A stretch of 64,000 nucleotides of DNA from JAJFHI01 sp050633705 (lineage in GTDB: Bacteria; Pseudomonadota; Alphaproteobacteria; Rhizobiales; Hyphomicrobiaceae). The notes beneath the pieces are model-generated. The model was not told the origin of the DNA, did not search any database, and saw only the letters and a program-made list of their open reading frames with translations. The first letter of the stretch is position 1, and every line of letters begins with the position of its first letter. This document shows positions 9,291 to 18,453 of the stretch, piece after piece. The DNA is taken from positions 124,001 to 188,000 of the forward strand of contig JBOEGZ010000007.1 of assembly GCA_050633705.1 (NCBI GenBank), written 5' to 3'. The position numbers were made by a program, and so were the translations under genes.

Positions 9291-9669
9291 TGCTGTAAGG
9301 GGGCCGTCACAGCGCCAATTGCGTGTCGGTGAATCAATCCGTCACGCGGTTGCTGAATTGTTATCGCGTGGAGAGCTGCACGACGATGTCATTTCAAGTC
9401 GCGTGATTACGGTCTCTGAAGTTCGAATGTCGCCCGATTTGCGTACGGCGAGCATTTATATTGTGCCGCTTGGTGGCGAGGATCTCGCACCAGTTTTAAA
9501 GGCTTTCAATGCGAACAAGAAATACATACGCGGGACCGTTGCGCGTGCGGTAAATTTGAAATACGCCCCTGATCTAAAGTTTTTGTCTGACGATAGTTTT
9601 GCTGCCGCCAATCGTATTGATGAATTGTTGGCGTCTCCTCGCGTCGCCAGAGATCTCGAATCCAAATAA
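9274..9669 (+). CDS. rbfA: 30S ribosome-binding factor RbfA
   Basis: Small KH-fold protein that binds the 30S subunit during 16S rRNA 5' end maturation. From ATG 9274 (AGGA about ten bases upstream) the product is 131 aa, starting MAKNSDAVRGPSQRQLRVGE. Hallmarks are the HAVAELLSRGEL helix, VSEVRMSPDLRTASIYI and the C-terminal LKFLSDDSFAAANRIDELL. It overlaps the preceding membrane-protein gene by 17 nt and is 21 nt ahead of truB. Confidence 0.93.
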   Translation: MAKNSDAVRGPSQRQLRVGESIRHAVAELLSRGELHDDVISSRVITVSEVRMSPDLRTASIYIVPLGGEDLAPVLKAFNANKKYIRGTVARAVNLKYAPDLKFLSDDSFAAANRIDELLASPRVARDLESK

Positions 9670-9690
9670 TTGTCAGGTTAAGCGACACCC

Positions 9691-10665
9691 ATGGCACGAC
9701 GAAAAAAGGGTAATCCGGTTCACGGTTGGCTGGTGCTCGATAAGCCGTTGAATATCACATCGAATAAAGCACTTGGGACGGTGAAGCGTTTGTTTAACGC
9801 GCAAAAGGCGGGCCATGCTGGAACGCTTGATCCCTTGGCGAGCGGCATTCTGCCAATCGCTTTCGGGGAAGCAACAAAAACCGTTTCCTACGCTGTTGAT
9901 GGTGAAAAGGCTTATCGTTTCACTGTTCAATGGGGTGCGGAAACAACGACCGATGATGCTGAAGGTGAGTTTGTTGCAACAAGCGATAAGCGCCCGGGGC
10001 CCGAAGACATCAACGCCGTGCTGGATCAGTTTGTTGGTGAGATTGCACAAGTTCCACCGAAGTTTTCGGCCATCAAAGTTGATGGCGAGCGGGCCTATGA
10101 TCTTGCCCGTGATGGTGAAGATGTCGAACTTGCAGCGCGCCCGGTTTTTATCGACTCGCTAACAGCCATTGATCATCCGCAAGACGGTCAAACCGTATTT
10201 GAAGCAACATGCGGCAAGGGAACTTACGTGCGGGCTTTAGCGCGCGATATGGGTCGGGTGTTGGGTTGTTATGGGTATGTCATAGCCTTACGGCGCACGA
10301 AGGTTGGCCCTTTTGATGAAGAACAGGCTGTGACACTGGATGAGATTAGAGAGATTGGTTCCCCGCCAGAGATCAATGAAGCCGGTGTTGGTGATGATTT
10401 CCCAGAATTTGATGCTGAAACGGCAGCCATCGAGCTCAGGCAATTTCTCCAACCTGTCGCAACGGCTCTGCGCTCACTTCCCGATTACGCCGTGACAGCA
10501 AACGATGCCGCATCTCTGTCTCGGGGGCAGGCTGTTTTGTTGCGCGGGCGCGATGCACCGGTGTCGTCAGGGATGGGTTATGCAACTTGTGGCGGCGAGG
10601 TCGTGGCATTGGTTGAAGCCGATCGTGGCAGCCTCAAACCGTTTCGGGTGTTTCACTTGGGTTAG
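9691..10665 (+). CDS. truB: tRNA pseudouridine-55 synthase
   Basis: Makes pseudouridine 55 in the T arm of tRNA. The 324-aa protein has the TruB signature GHAGTLDPLASG with catalytic Asp47, the KPLNITSN motif near 18-25, KVDGERAY, and the CGKGTYVRALARDMG segment. The C-terminal part carries the short extension usual in alphaproteobacteria. It ends the rimP-truB run; a 413-nt untranslated region separates it from rpsO. Confidence 0.94.
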   Translation: MARRKKGNPVHGWLVLDKPLNITSNKALGTVKRLFNAQKAGHAGTLDPLASGILPIAFGEATKTVSYAVDGEKAYRFTVQWGAETTTDDAEGEFVATSDKRPGPEDINAVLDQFVGEIAQVPPKFSAIKVDGERAYDLARDGEDVELAARPVFIDSLTAIDHPQDGQTVFEATCGKGTYVRALARDMGRVLGCYGYVIALRRTKVGPFDEEQAVTLDEIREIGSPPEINEAGVGDDFPEFDAETAAIELRQFLQPVATALRSLPDYAVTANDAASLSRGQAVLLRGRDAPVSSGMGYATCGGEVVALVEADRGSLKPFRVFHLG

Positions 10666-11078
10666 AATTCAAGTCAAAAATAAGAAGCATACGTATAATG
10701 CACCAAGACTATGGGGTTTCGATGCTGACAGATCGCTGTACTTGGTGGTTCTCGATTCAGGCGTTTGGCGTTGGTGATGAGGGTTTTTGCGGCGGGCTGT
10801 CGCAGGTCGATATGATAGGGCGCAATCGCTTTGAAAGCGTGGGCATTACGCCGTTCAAAGATAATGTGCTTGGTCGGCATATTCGCGCTCGCATCAGGCA
10901 GCATTTCGTGTATAAAGCCCAAATCGCGCGGGCCTCTTGGTCTGCGCGCTTTTATGTGACCCTGCTGGACGACATCCCGGCAGGTGCCGCAGAGAACGTT
11001 GACCCCTCACAATTTGGCGTTAAGTCAAACCAAAGGCCGACGCGTTCCATTCCGAAGATCTTTTTGAAAGGACGTGCG
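10666..11078 (+). promoter_or_regulatory. rpsO leader region, probable S15 autoregulatory RNA
   Basis: This 413-nt gap holds no convincing gene. Positions 10961-10968 (CCTGCTGG) pair with 10977-10984 (CCGGCAGG) around an 8-nt loop ACGACATC, followed by GCAGAGAACGTTGACCCC. I recognise this block as recurring upstream of rpsO in Rhizobiales, and S15-responsive leaders have been reported in alphaproteobacteria. The open frame that runs into rpsO from 10698 is therefore better read as untranslated leader. The real rpsO Shine-Dalgarno (AAAGGA) is at 11067-11072. Confidence 0.5.
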
Positions 11079-11348
11079 ATGTCGATAACTGCTGAGCGCA
11101 AAGCGGAGCTCATTAAAGAAAACGCGACGAAGGATGGTGACACGGGTTCACCGGAAGTACAGATTGCAATTCTTACACACCGGATCAACCATCTCACCGA
11201 ACACTTCAAAACACATAAAAAAGATAACCACTCACGTCGTGGCCTGCTCAAAATGGTGAGCTTGCGCCGTCAGCTTCTCGACTACACGAAGAAGAAAGAC
11301 GTAAAGCGTTATCAAGCAATCATCGAGCGCAACGGCATTCGCCGATAG
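11079..11348 (+). CDS. rpsO: 30S ribosomal protein S15
   Basis: Primary 16S rRNA-binding protein of the small subunit platform. The 89-aa product from ATG 11079 has the usual length and motifs: DTGSPEVQIAILTHRINHLTEH, KDNHSRRGLLKMVSLRRQLLDY and the end RYQAIIERNGIRR. The start is fixed by AAAGGA upstream and by homologue length. It lies between a structured leader and a moderate terminator, with pnp next, the usual rpsO-pnp pair. Confidence 0.97.
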   Translation: MSITAERKAELIKENATKDGDTGSPEVQIAILTHRINHLTEHFKTHKKDNHSRRGLLKMVSLRRQLLDYTKKKDVKRYQAIIERNGIRR

Positions 11349-11360
11349 CGCAAAGAAAAT

Positions 11361-11396
11361 GCGGCGGTCCGGTCTCGGTCCGCCGTGTTACTTTTT
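11361..11396 (+). terminator. Candidate terminator between rpsO and pnp
   Basis: Stem CGGCGG (11362-11367) with CCGCCG (11380-11385), extended by inner pairs, is followed by TGTTACTTTTT. The T-run is offset by several bases, so it may be a weak terminator or an RNA processing site as in other rpsO-pnp pairs. The remaining bases up to pnp at 11601 show no gene. Confidence 0.5.
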
Positions 11397-11600
11397 GGGG
11401 TTAGCAACGCCGTGATCGGATTCAGTCAACAAGCTTTGTTTGATGGATCCAAAACCCCACTCCGCATCACATAACCGAGACACGTGATGCCTGGAGCGAC
11501 CGACCGTAAATAAGAGAAACCAAAGTCGGGATGTGATCGTTCGATATTCTAAATTTGAGAACGCGAGACAGACCCGCATAGACCGTACGAAAGACGAAAA

Positions 11601-13778
11601 ATGTTTGATATTCATAACGTGGAAATAGAATGGGGTGGCCGCAAGCTAAGGCTTGAAACAGGTCGCATCGCGCGTCAGGCTGACGCTGCTGTTTTGGCTC
11701 ACTATGGTGATACCAGCGTACTTGCAACAGTTGTTGGCGCGAAAGCGGCAAAGCCGGGCATCGACTTTTTCCCGTTGACCGTAAACTACCAAGAAAAAAC
11801 TTACGCTGCGGGCAAAATCCCTGGTGGTTTTTTCAAGCGTGAAGGCCGTCCGTCTGAGAAAGAAACCCTGACATCACGTTTGATCGACCGTCCGATCCGC
11901 CCATTGTTTGTCTCTGGTTTTAAAAACGAAGTGCAGGTGGTGATCACAGTTTTAAGCCACGACCTGGAAAATGATCCCGATATTCTAGGTCTCGTTGCAG
12001 CTTCAGCTGCTCTGACGTTATCCGGTTTGCCGTTCCTTGGTCCAATTGGAGCAGCCCGCGTTGGCCTTGTTGACGATGAGCTGGTGTTGAACCCGCTGCT
12101 CGACGAAATGCCAAATACTGCGCTTGATCTGGTTATTGCTGGTACCAACGATGCCGTGATGATGGTGGAATCTGAAGCAAATGAGCTTTCCGAAAAGCAG
12201 ATGCTTGATGCCGTGATGTTTGGTCACAAGCACTTCCAGCCAGTGATTGAAGCGATCATTAATCTGGCTGAAAAAGCTGCGAAAGAACCTTGGGATATTT
12301 CGCTGCCAGACAAATCAAAATACAAAGAGCAGGTCATGGGTCTTGTTGGCGACGACCTGCGCGCAGCGTTCTCGACACCTGATAAGAAGAAGCGTCAGGA
12401 TATGGTTGGGGCTGCGAAAGAGAAAGTCTTCGCCGAGATTGAAGTTCCAGAAGACGATGCCGCGGAAAAGACGTTGCTGGGCGACGGCTTCAAAGGCGTG
12501 GAAATGGACATCATGCGTGGTGACGTTGTGAAAACGGGCAAGCGCATTGATGGTCGCGATCTGACGACGGTTCGTCCAATTATCTCCGAGACCAGCATCT
12601 TGCCGCGCACGCATGGTTCGGCACTATTTACCCGTGGTGAAACACAGGCAATGGTTGTGGCAACGCTTGGCACCGGTGACGACGAGCAATTCGTTGATGC
12701 GCTGGAGGGCACACGTAAAGAGCGCTTTATGTTGCACTACAACTTCCCACCATATTCAGTTGGTGAGACGGGTCGTATGGGCGGCGCCGGTCGTCGTGAA
12801 ATCGGTCACGGCAAACTTGCATGGCGTGCTGTTCATCCACTTATGCCTTCAGCTGAAGAATTTCCATACACAATCCGTGTCGTATCAGAGATCACGGAAA
12901 GTAATGGTTCGTCTTCGATGGCAACAGTATGTGGCACCTCATTGGCGTTGATGGACGCTGGTGTTCCGTTGAAGTCACCTGTTGCAGGTATTGCGATGGG
13001 TCTCATCAAGGAAGGCGACGACTATGCTGTCCTGTCCGACATTCTTGGTGATGAAGATCACCTGGGTGATATGGACTTTAAGGTGGCGGGTACAGAAAAC
13101 GGTATCACGTCATTGCAGATGGACATCAAGATTACGGGTATCACTGAAGAGATCATGCGCATTGCGTTAGACCAGGCCAAAGGCGGCCGGATGCACATTC
13201 TCGGTGAGATGTCGAAAGCTTTGACGGGTGCTCGTGAAGAACTCGGTGAGTTTGCACCACGCATTGAAACGATCCAGATTCCAACGGATAAAATCCGCGA
13301 AGTGATCGGTTCAGGTGGTTCGGTTATCCGCTCGATCGTCGAAGAGTCTGGTGCGAAAATTGACATTGATGATGATGGAACCGTGAAAATTGCAGCGGCA
13401 CAAGCCAGTGCGATTGAAGCGGCAATGGACCGTATCAAGGCAATTACGTCAGAGCCTGAAGTTGGTGAAATTTACAAAGGCAAGGTCGTGAAGATCATGG
13501 ACTTTGGTGCGTTCGTGAACTTCTTTGGTCCCAAAGATGGACTTGTCCACATCTCGCAACTGGCACCAGAGCGTGTTCAGTCTGTTGGCGACGTGGTCAA
13601 AGAAGGTCAGGAAGTTTTCATCAAGCTTCTTGGTTTCGATGATCGTGGCAAGGTTCGCTTGTCAATGAAGGTTGTCGATCAGGAAACGGGTAAAGAGATT
13701 CCGCGTGCTGAAGGCGAACCAGACCCTGCAGAAGAGATGTCGCGGGATCGGCCCCGTCGCCGTCCACGGCGAGACTAA
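11601..13778 (+). CDS. pnp: Polyribonucleotide nucleotidyltransferase (PNPase)
   Basis: Phosphorolytic 3'-5' exoribonuclease of RNA turnover. The 725-aa protein has two RNase PH domains (first about 5-230; second from about 310, with RTHGSALFTRGETQA), a KH domain (KIREVIGSGGSVIRSIVEESGAKIDI cut short here: core IREVIGSGGSVIR near 562-574) and an S1 domain (YKGKVVKIMDFGAFVNF). It ends with an Arg/Pro-rich tail (RPRRRPRRD). The tail lies in the first of three tandem DNA repeats, so the present stop codon may result from a small duplication. Confidence 0.96.
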   Translation: MFDIHNVEIEWGGRKLRLETGRIARQADAAVLAHYGDTSVLATVVGAKAAKPGIDFFPLTVNYQEKTYAAGKIPGGFFKREGRPSEKETLTSRLIDRPIRPLFVSGFKNEVQVVITVLSHDLENDPDILGLVAASAALTLSGLPFLGPIGAARVGLVDDELVLNPLLDEMPNTALDLVIAGTNDAVMMVESEANELSEKQMLDAVMFGHKHFQPVIEAIINLAEKAAKEPWDISLPDKSKYKEQVMGLVGDDLRAAFSTPDKKKRQDMVGAAKEKVFAEIEVPEDDAAEKTLLGDGFKGVEMDIMRGDVVKTGKRIDGRDLTTVRPIISETSILPRTHGSALFTRGETQAMVVATLGTGDDEQFVDALEGTRKERFMLHYNFPPYSVGETGRMGGAGRREIGHGKLAWRAVHPLMPSAEEFPYTIRVVSEITESNGSSSMATVCGTSLALMDAGVPLKSPVAGIAMGLIKEGDDYAVLSDILGDEDHLGDMDFKVAGTENGITSLQMDIKITGITEEIMRIALDQAKGGRMHILGEMSKALTGAREELGEFAPRIETIQIPTDKIREVIGSGGSVIRSIVEESGAKIDIDDDGTVKIAAAQASAIEAAMDRIKAITSEPEVGEIYKGKVVKIMDFGAFVNFFGPKDGLVHISQLAPERVQSVGDVVKEGQEVFIKLLGFDDRGKVRLSMKVVDQETGKEIPRAEGEPDPAEEMSRDRPRRRPRRD

Positions 13779-13828
13779 AAGCGTCGCCGTCCACGGCGAG
13801 ACTAAAAAGCGTCGCCGTCCACGGCGAG
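13755..13828 (+). repeat. Three tandem copies of a 26-nt unit over the pnp stop codon
   Basis: The unit CGTCGCCGTCCACGGCGAG plus ACTAAAA occurs at 13755-13780 and 13782-13807, and its first 19 nt recur at 13810-13828. Period is 27 then 28 nt. Copy 1 holds the present stop TAA; in copy 3 the sequence reads GGTTTAA instead. Unlike a CRISPR there are no unique spacers. Recent local duplication (replication slippage) is the simplest explanation. Confidence 0.9.
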
Positions 13829-13862
13829 GTTTAAGAGCTCAGCCTTTCACGTTAGAACAATT

Positions 13863-13898
13863 AAAACCGCCTGTCGCATCCGCGACAGGCGGTTTTTT
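13863..13898 (+). terminator. Strong terminator after pnp
   Basis: A perfect 15-bp stem (13863-13877 with 13882-13896, arms reading AAAACCGCCTGTCGC and its complement) with a 4-nt loop, ending in a T-run. It closes the ribosome/RNA gene block. Confidence 0.93.
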
Positions 13899-14007
13899 CT
13901 GCCAACCGGCCTTTGAAAGTCGTTGGAATTCAGTGCTCTATTGATGTCGCAAGAGTGTGTGATGACGTTGTATTCAGATAAAAACGGCGACTCAGCTAGT
14001 GTTGGGT

Positions 14008-14733
14008 ATGGCATCAGCACGCATTTTAGAGACAGAACTTTATTTACCTGTGAAAGCCTATTTGGTCGCTCAGGGGTATGACGTGAAAGGCGAAGTCGGC
14101 GCTGTCGATATCGTTGCTGTCAAAGAAGGTGATGAACCGATAATCGTTGAGCTTAAAACAGGCTTCACGTTGTCGTTGTTTCATCAGGCAATTGCTCGTC
14201 AAGCGGTAACAGACGCAGTTTATATTGCTGTACCACTGGGGTCGGGCAGGTCCTTCCAGAAAGCTTTAAAGAGCAACTTGTCATTGTGTCGGCGTCTTGG
14301 TCTTGGTCTCCTGACCGTTCGTCTGAAAGATGATTTTGTTACAGTGCATGTTGATCCTGCGCCTTATAAGCCGCGCCTTTCAAAACCAAGAAGATCGCGT
14401 TTGCTTAAGGAGTTTGCCAAGCGTGTTGGTGATCCCAATCGGGGCGGGGCGACGCGGCAAGGATTGGTGACGGCCTACCGTCAAGATGCTTTGCGTTGTG
14501 TAAAAGTGCTGCAAGCAAATGGTCCGACAAAGGCGGCTCATGTGGCTGAGATGGCTGGTGTTGACGTCGCGCGGCGTATTATGGCCGATGATCACTATGG
14601 TTGGTTTGAGCGTGTCGAAACTGGCATCTATCAACTTACACCAAAAGGATTGGATGCAATTGCGACTTACAAATCTGAGTTGGCAAAACTCAAAGTTTCT
14701 TTGAAGAGACGCAAGAAAACTGAAACCGTTTAA
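14008..14733 (+). CDS. DUF2161-family protein, PDDEXK-like
   Basis: 241 aa from ATG 14008 (a GTG three codons upstream is possible). The N-terminal half has a restriction-endonuclease-like core: LETELYLPVKAYL, then VGAVDIVAV and IIVELKTGF, where Asp, Glu and Lys correspond to the PD-(D/E)xK pattern. This matches DUF2161, proteins of unknown role predicted to be nucleases. The C-terminal third (about 150-220) looks like a winged helix (ALRCVKVLQANGPTKAAHVAEM). It stands alone after the pnp terminator. Confidence 0.75.
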   Translation: MASARILETELYLPVKAYLVAQGYDVKGEVGAVDIVAVKEGDEPIIVELKTGFTLSLFHQAIARQAVTDAVYIAVPLGSGRSFQKALKSNLSLCRRLGLGLLTVRLKDDFVTVHVDPAPYKPRLSKPRRSRLLKEFAKRVGDPNRGGATRQGLVTAYRQDALRCVKVLQANGPTKAAHVAEMAGVDVARRIMADDHYGWFERVETGIYQLTPKGLDAIATYKSELAKLKVSLKRRKKTETV

Positions 14734-14845
14734 ACTGGTCTCGGAAATTGACTTAGATCGGTTTTCGCAATGCGGCTTGAATTGCCTGGCTTGTTATCAT
14801 TAAACTGAATGATATCAGCCAGTGCATTCAAAAAGCGAGAGAGCG

Positions 14846-16462
14846 ATGAAAACGTTACATTGGAGTTCATGGGTTTTCGCAGTCGCAACAGTATGTTGGC
14901 CAATTCATATTGCATACGGGCAGTCACCAGATCCAAGCGAACACATTTATGTATTGCAGCGCGCGGAGCAAACGAAGAACGGCAAGGTCGCTGAGGAAAG
15001 TCCGGGCTTGATCGAGCGCGCAACGCCTTTTGGTAAAAAAAATTCGACGATCAAATATTATCGCCGTTTTAGTTTCGAAGATGGCAAGATCAATGTGATC
15101 TTAAAAGACAAGAAGAATGTTGGGGCAATCGATAATCCGAAGATGATCCGGTTTGGCCAGGATTCTGAATTCAATATCCAGTATAGCCCACCACCAAAAA
15201 CATTGTTGCCGGGGAAAAATATTCTGATCACCGCGAGCTGGTCGGCACGCGCTCAAATTGGCTGTTATAAGAACGGTGGTGTTAAGCCTAGCTTCAAGGT
15301 CTTGTTGTACGAAGTTCGCGAGCGAAAAGAGAAAGTTGCGCAAGAAAATTTGCGCGCTAGCGCCTTGCGATTAAGCCGGGATGAACTGAAGAAGAATTGC
15401 AAAAACAAATCGAAAATCTCCAAGAGCTCTTCCGGCGGTACAGAACTTCTCCTAAAACCATCAACAAATAAAGTTCCGGCTAAATCTCTTCTCATTAGAA
15501 TGGAAGGTCCTGGTTCGCTCGGCATGCTCTATCACTACGCATTGCGACCGGTGAATGAGGTGCAGCTTGCTCAGGCAGAACCTGTAGCAGCAGCGCCCGA
15601 AAAGCCTCAGGAAGATGCACGCGCCTGCAATTATGATCGAGAAATTGTCGATATTGAAAAGCGCGCCAATTTGCAAACACGGCGCGGTCAAATTTTGCGC
15701 CGCTTGATGAAGTTGGATTTGCCAGAACTGCCGGTGTTGGACTTTTGCTTGGCGTCGGGTGGCAACAAGATTGAGCTTCAACTGAAAGACAGCGACAGTT
15801 ATGCGCAAGACATTGTCGATTTTACCGAGAACTTACAAAACGCATTTGGTTTTTTGGGGAATGCGGCAAGCATTGCAGATCGAGGGTTGATGACTGTCAC
15901 AAAATTTGACGATTTGGTTGTCGAGACCTTAGGTGAATTGGGTTCGAAAGTTGCTCGTTCGTTTAGGTTTATTGCCGGATCGGGTGAAGATTTTAGTTCG
16001 ACGATGTCGACGGCGCTAAACCTCGTGCGCGACGGTGTTCTGGCGACCAAGGCAACAAGTAACCCGGAAGAGGTTGTTGCCTTTGTCAACGAAACGGTTG
16101 GAATTTTTCCAACGGTTCTCAAAGCACGCAAGCAAATGATTTGCCGGGTAAAGCGCGGTGTTCCAGATTTTTATTTTCAGGTTGCAGAGCTGGAAAAGAC
16201 CGTGACGAAGCTTAAGAAAGATATTGCAGCAAATTCGGGATGTTCATCAGGTGATAAAGGTAGAACACTTGGTGATAAATTGAGCAAGGTTGCTGATATC
16301 AAGATGCGTAACGTGCGCAAACTGCAAAAGTGGTTGGCTGAAGGTATTATTAAGCCGCCAAACGCTGGGTCTACGACGTTTACCTCACGCCATAGCTGGG
16401 TAGATCGCCGTATTACGGCTGACTATCAGTCAGAAATTCTGGTCAAGACGTCATGTCGGTGA
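14846..16462 (+). CDS. Unknown exported protein
   Basis: 538 aa from ATG 14846 (GAGAG upstream). The N-terminus MKTLHWSSWVFAVATVCWP...AYG is a typical signal peptide with cleavage expected near residue 25, so the protein is probably periplasmic. The first 200 residues are Lys-rich; a Pro/Ala linker near 245-260 leads to an alpha-helical C-terminal half with several Cys (CNYDRE, LDFCLASG, MICRVKRG, SGCSSG). I recognise no domain. It converges on murI, 2 nt away on the other strand. Confidence 0.7.
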   Translation: MKTLHWSSWVFAVATVCWPIHIAYGQSPDPSEHIYVLQRAEQTKNGKVAEESPGLIERATPFGKKNSTIKYYRRFSFEDGKINVILKDKKNVGAIDNPKMIRFGQDSEFNIQYSPPPKTLLPGKNILITASWSARAQIGCYKNGGVKPSFKVLLYEVRERKEKVAQENLRASALRLSRDELKKNCKNKSKISKSSSGGTELLLKPSTNKVPAKSLLIRMEGPGSLGMLYHYALRPVNEVQLAQAEPVAAAPEKPQEDARACNYDREIVDIEKRANLQTRRGQILRRLMKLDLPELPVLDFCLASGGNKIELQLKDSDSYAQDIVDFTENLQNAFGFLGNAASIADRGLMTVTKFDDLVVETLGELGSKVARSFRFIAGSGEDFSSTMSTALNLVRDGVLATKATSNPEEVVAFVNETVGIFPTVLKARKQMICRVKRGVPDFYFQVAELEKTVTKLKKDIAANSGCSSGDKGRTLGDKLSKVADIKMRNVRKLQKWLAEGIIKPPNAGSTTFTSRHSWVDRRITADYQSEILVKTSCR

Positions 16463-16464
16463 CA

Positions 16465-17319
16465 TCATTCGACAGGTCGAGCTTCAAACATGGGTGCGTC
16501 TTGCCAGAACACGCGTGCGGCTTTACTCGCCGCTACTGCATCACCCGTTGTGAAGCAGCGGACTCTGTTGGCTGTCGCGCCGCCAGATACGTACTCTGGA
16601 TGCCGGGCTAAGTAATCTTCTAGACTGTCAGAAACAATATCAGGCTGTGAAAGCAGTCGCGTTGTTGATGGCAAATGGCGACGGAACACGTCCTCAATAA
16701 TTGGGTAATGCGTGCAGCCGAGGATTGCCCTGTTAATCGGTTGGCCGTCAGCTTTGTGAAGCAATTGGGTGACGTACTCAGCGACCATTTCATCGATTTG
16801 TGCAAGTGGCATACGGTCTTCGATTGCACCTGCCAGTCCTGCGCAGGGTTGTTGATGGACAATCACTCGCGGACAGCGTTTGCGAATTTCTTCAGCATAG
16901 ACATTGGCGGCGATGGTTCGCGTTGTGGCGAATACGGCGATGGTGTCATCGTTGTATTTTTGCGGATATTGCGGCGTTGTCACGGCCCATGGTGTTTGGG
17001 TCGCAGCTTCAACGGTCGGCGCAACAATGCCGACAACGTTGTGCTTGGGCCACTGAGATGTTGGTAGCCAATTTTGCTGCAATGAACGGGCTGCAACTGC
17101 CGTTGCGGTGTTACAGCCTAATACCACAAGGCGGGCACCATCATTGAATAGGTGTTCTACACCGGCACGTGTTAAAGCGACGACGTCGTCGGAGGTGCGT
17201 TCGCCATAGGGCATATTCGCGTGGTCACCGAGATAGCAGAAAGCTTGGTTCGGGAAGCGGGCCGAAAGCGCGCGCAGAACAGTCAGGCCCCCAAGGCCGG
17301 AATCAAAAATACCGATCAT
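16465..17319 (-). CDS. murI: Glutamate racemase
   Basis: Makes D-glutamate for peptidoglycan by a cofactor-independent two-cysteine mechanism. The 284-aa protein has the N-terminal substrate motif IGIFDSGLGGLTVL, Cys69 in VLGCNTATA and Cys202 in ILGCTHYPI, the two catalytic cysteines. Length and motifs are normal. It lies upstream of nothing obvious on its strand; its stop is 2 nt from that of the converging exported protein gene. Confidence 0.94.
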   Translation of the reverse strand: MIGIFDSGLGGLTVLRALSARFPNQAFCYLGDHANMPYGERTSDDVVALTRAGVEHLFNDGARLVVLGCNTATAVAARSLQQNWLPTSQWPKHNVVGIVAPTVEAATQTPWAVTTPQYPQKYNDDTIAVFATTRTIAANVYAEEIRKRCPRVIVHQQPCAGLAGAIEDRMPLAQIDEMVAEYVTQLLHKADGQPINRAILGCTHYPIIEDVFRRHLPSTTRLLSQPDIVSDSLEDYLARHPEYVSGGATANRVRCFTTGDAVAASKAARVFWQDAPMFEARPVE

Positions 17320-17376
17320 GACGCATTGTTTGATCTTGGAATGGTGGCAACGTCAAGGACTTGGATAGATCCACCC

Positions 17377-17406
17377 AAAAAGAAACGGCCCGCAAACTGC
17401 GGGCCG
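17377..17406 (-). terminator. Terminator after fabI
   Basis: On the minus strand an 8-bp GC stem (17399-17406 with 17386-17393) is followed by TTTCTTTTT (17377-17385). It ends the fabA-fabB-fabI direction. Confidence 0.85.
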
Positions 17407-17441
17407 CTTATGAATTGGAGTTGAGAAAATCGTCTACTGCC

Positions 17442-18302
17442 TTATTCGGCTGCCTCAGATGATTTTCCGTCGCTGTCTTCATCCGCTGCTTTCAGAGCTT
17501 CGAGCGTCGGCATCGATACGGTATTGTAGCCGCAGTCAACGAAATGAACTTCACCTGTGACGGCACCAGCCAGATCTGACAGAAGATAGAGTGCTGAGCC
17601 ACCAACCTCATCGAGTGATGGGGTTTTGCGCAACGGCGAGTGATCTTTCTGGAAGTTAAAGATCAAGCGGGCGTCTGAAATACCGGCCCCGGCGAGTGTG
17701 CGCATCGGGCCAGCCGAGAGTGCGTTGACGCGAATGCCTTGCTCGCCAAGATCGGCGGCAAGATAGCGGACAGAGGCTTCAAGGGCGGCTTTGGCAACGC
17801 CCATGACGTTGTAAGAAGGAACCCACCGCGTAGCGCCACCGTAAGTCAGTGTCAGTAGTGAGCCGCCGTTTGGCATCAGATCAGCAGCCCGCTTTGCAAT
17901 TTCTGTAAATGAGAAGCAAGAAATTACCATTGTGTTGGTAAAGTTCTCGCGACTGGTATCGGCGTAACGGCCAACCAATTCGCGGCGATCTGAAAAGGCC
18001 AGCGCGTGGACAATGAAGTCAATTTCGCCCCATTCAGCTTTGATGTCGGCGAAAACTTTGTCGACGCTATCAAGGTCACTGACATCACAAGGCAGGACTA
18101 GCTTGGAGCCAACGGATTCGGCCAACGGTACGGCGCGACGCCCGAACGCTTCGCCTTGGTAAGTAAAGGCGAGTTCAGCACCCTGGCCTGCCAGAACACG
18201 CGCTATTCCCCAGGCGATGGAACGTTCATTCGCGACGCCCATGATGAGGCCGCGTTTGCCTGCCAGTAGCGGGCCGGGTTTTGCAATATCTGTTTTGGAC
18301 AT
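17442..18302 (-). CDS. fabI: Enoyl-[acyl-carrier-protein] reductase (NADH)
   Basis: Last reductive step of type II fatty acid elongation. From ATG at 18302 the protein is 286 aa. It has the FabI-type nucleotide site GVANERSIAWGIA (22-34), Tyr154 in TYGG, and the active-site pair Tyr164 and Lys171 in YNVMGVAK. The end is an acidic tail (ADEDSDGKSSEAAE). The reading frame stays open for 37 codons upstream, but these residues have no FabI similarity. It lies 151 nt behind fabB and in front of a terminator. Confidence 0.94.
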   Translation of the reverse strand: MSKTDIAKPGPLLAGKRGLIMGVANERSIAWGIARVLAGQGAELAFTYQGEAFGRRAVPLAESVGSKLVLPCDVSDLDSVDKVFADIKAEWGEIDFIVHALAFSDRRELVGRYADTSRENFTNTMVISCFSFTEIAKRAADLMPNGGSLLTLTYGGATRWVPSYNVMGVAKAALEASVRYLAADLGEQGIRVNALSAGPMRTLAGAGISDARLIFNFQKDHSPLRKTPSLDEVGGSALYLLSDLAGAVTGEVHFVDCGYNTVSMPTLEALKAADEDSDGKSSEAAE

Positions 18303-18453
18303 TGGTGTCCTCGTTTTCGCGCCTGAGGCGCGGCCATCAATATCGAACCAGCAACTATTGCTGTTTCTGTAAAATTTCATATCGGGCTGTCCTACTCGGG
18401 CTACATGGCCCATGCCAGAATAGCCGCGATGGAAGACAGGTTTGTGTTAATAA

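Noticed and set aside
10698..11078. Long in-frame extension of rpsO
   Set aside because: S15 is always about 89 aa; the extension covers the conserved leader hairpin and the true Shine-Dalgarno is at 11067-11072.
13755..13828. Short tandem repeats as a possible CRISPR
   Set aside because: No spacers: copies are separated by one or two bases, and no cas genes occur.
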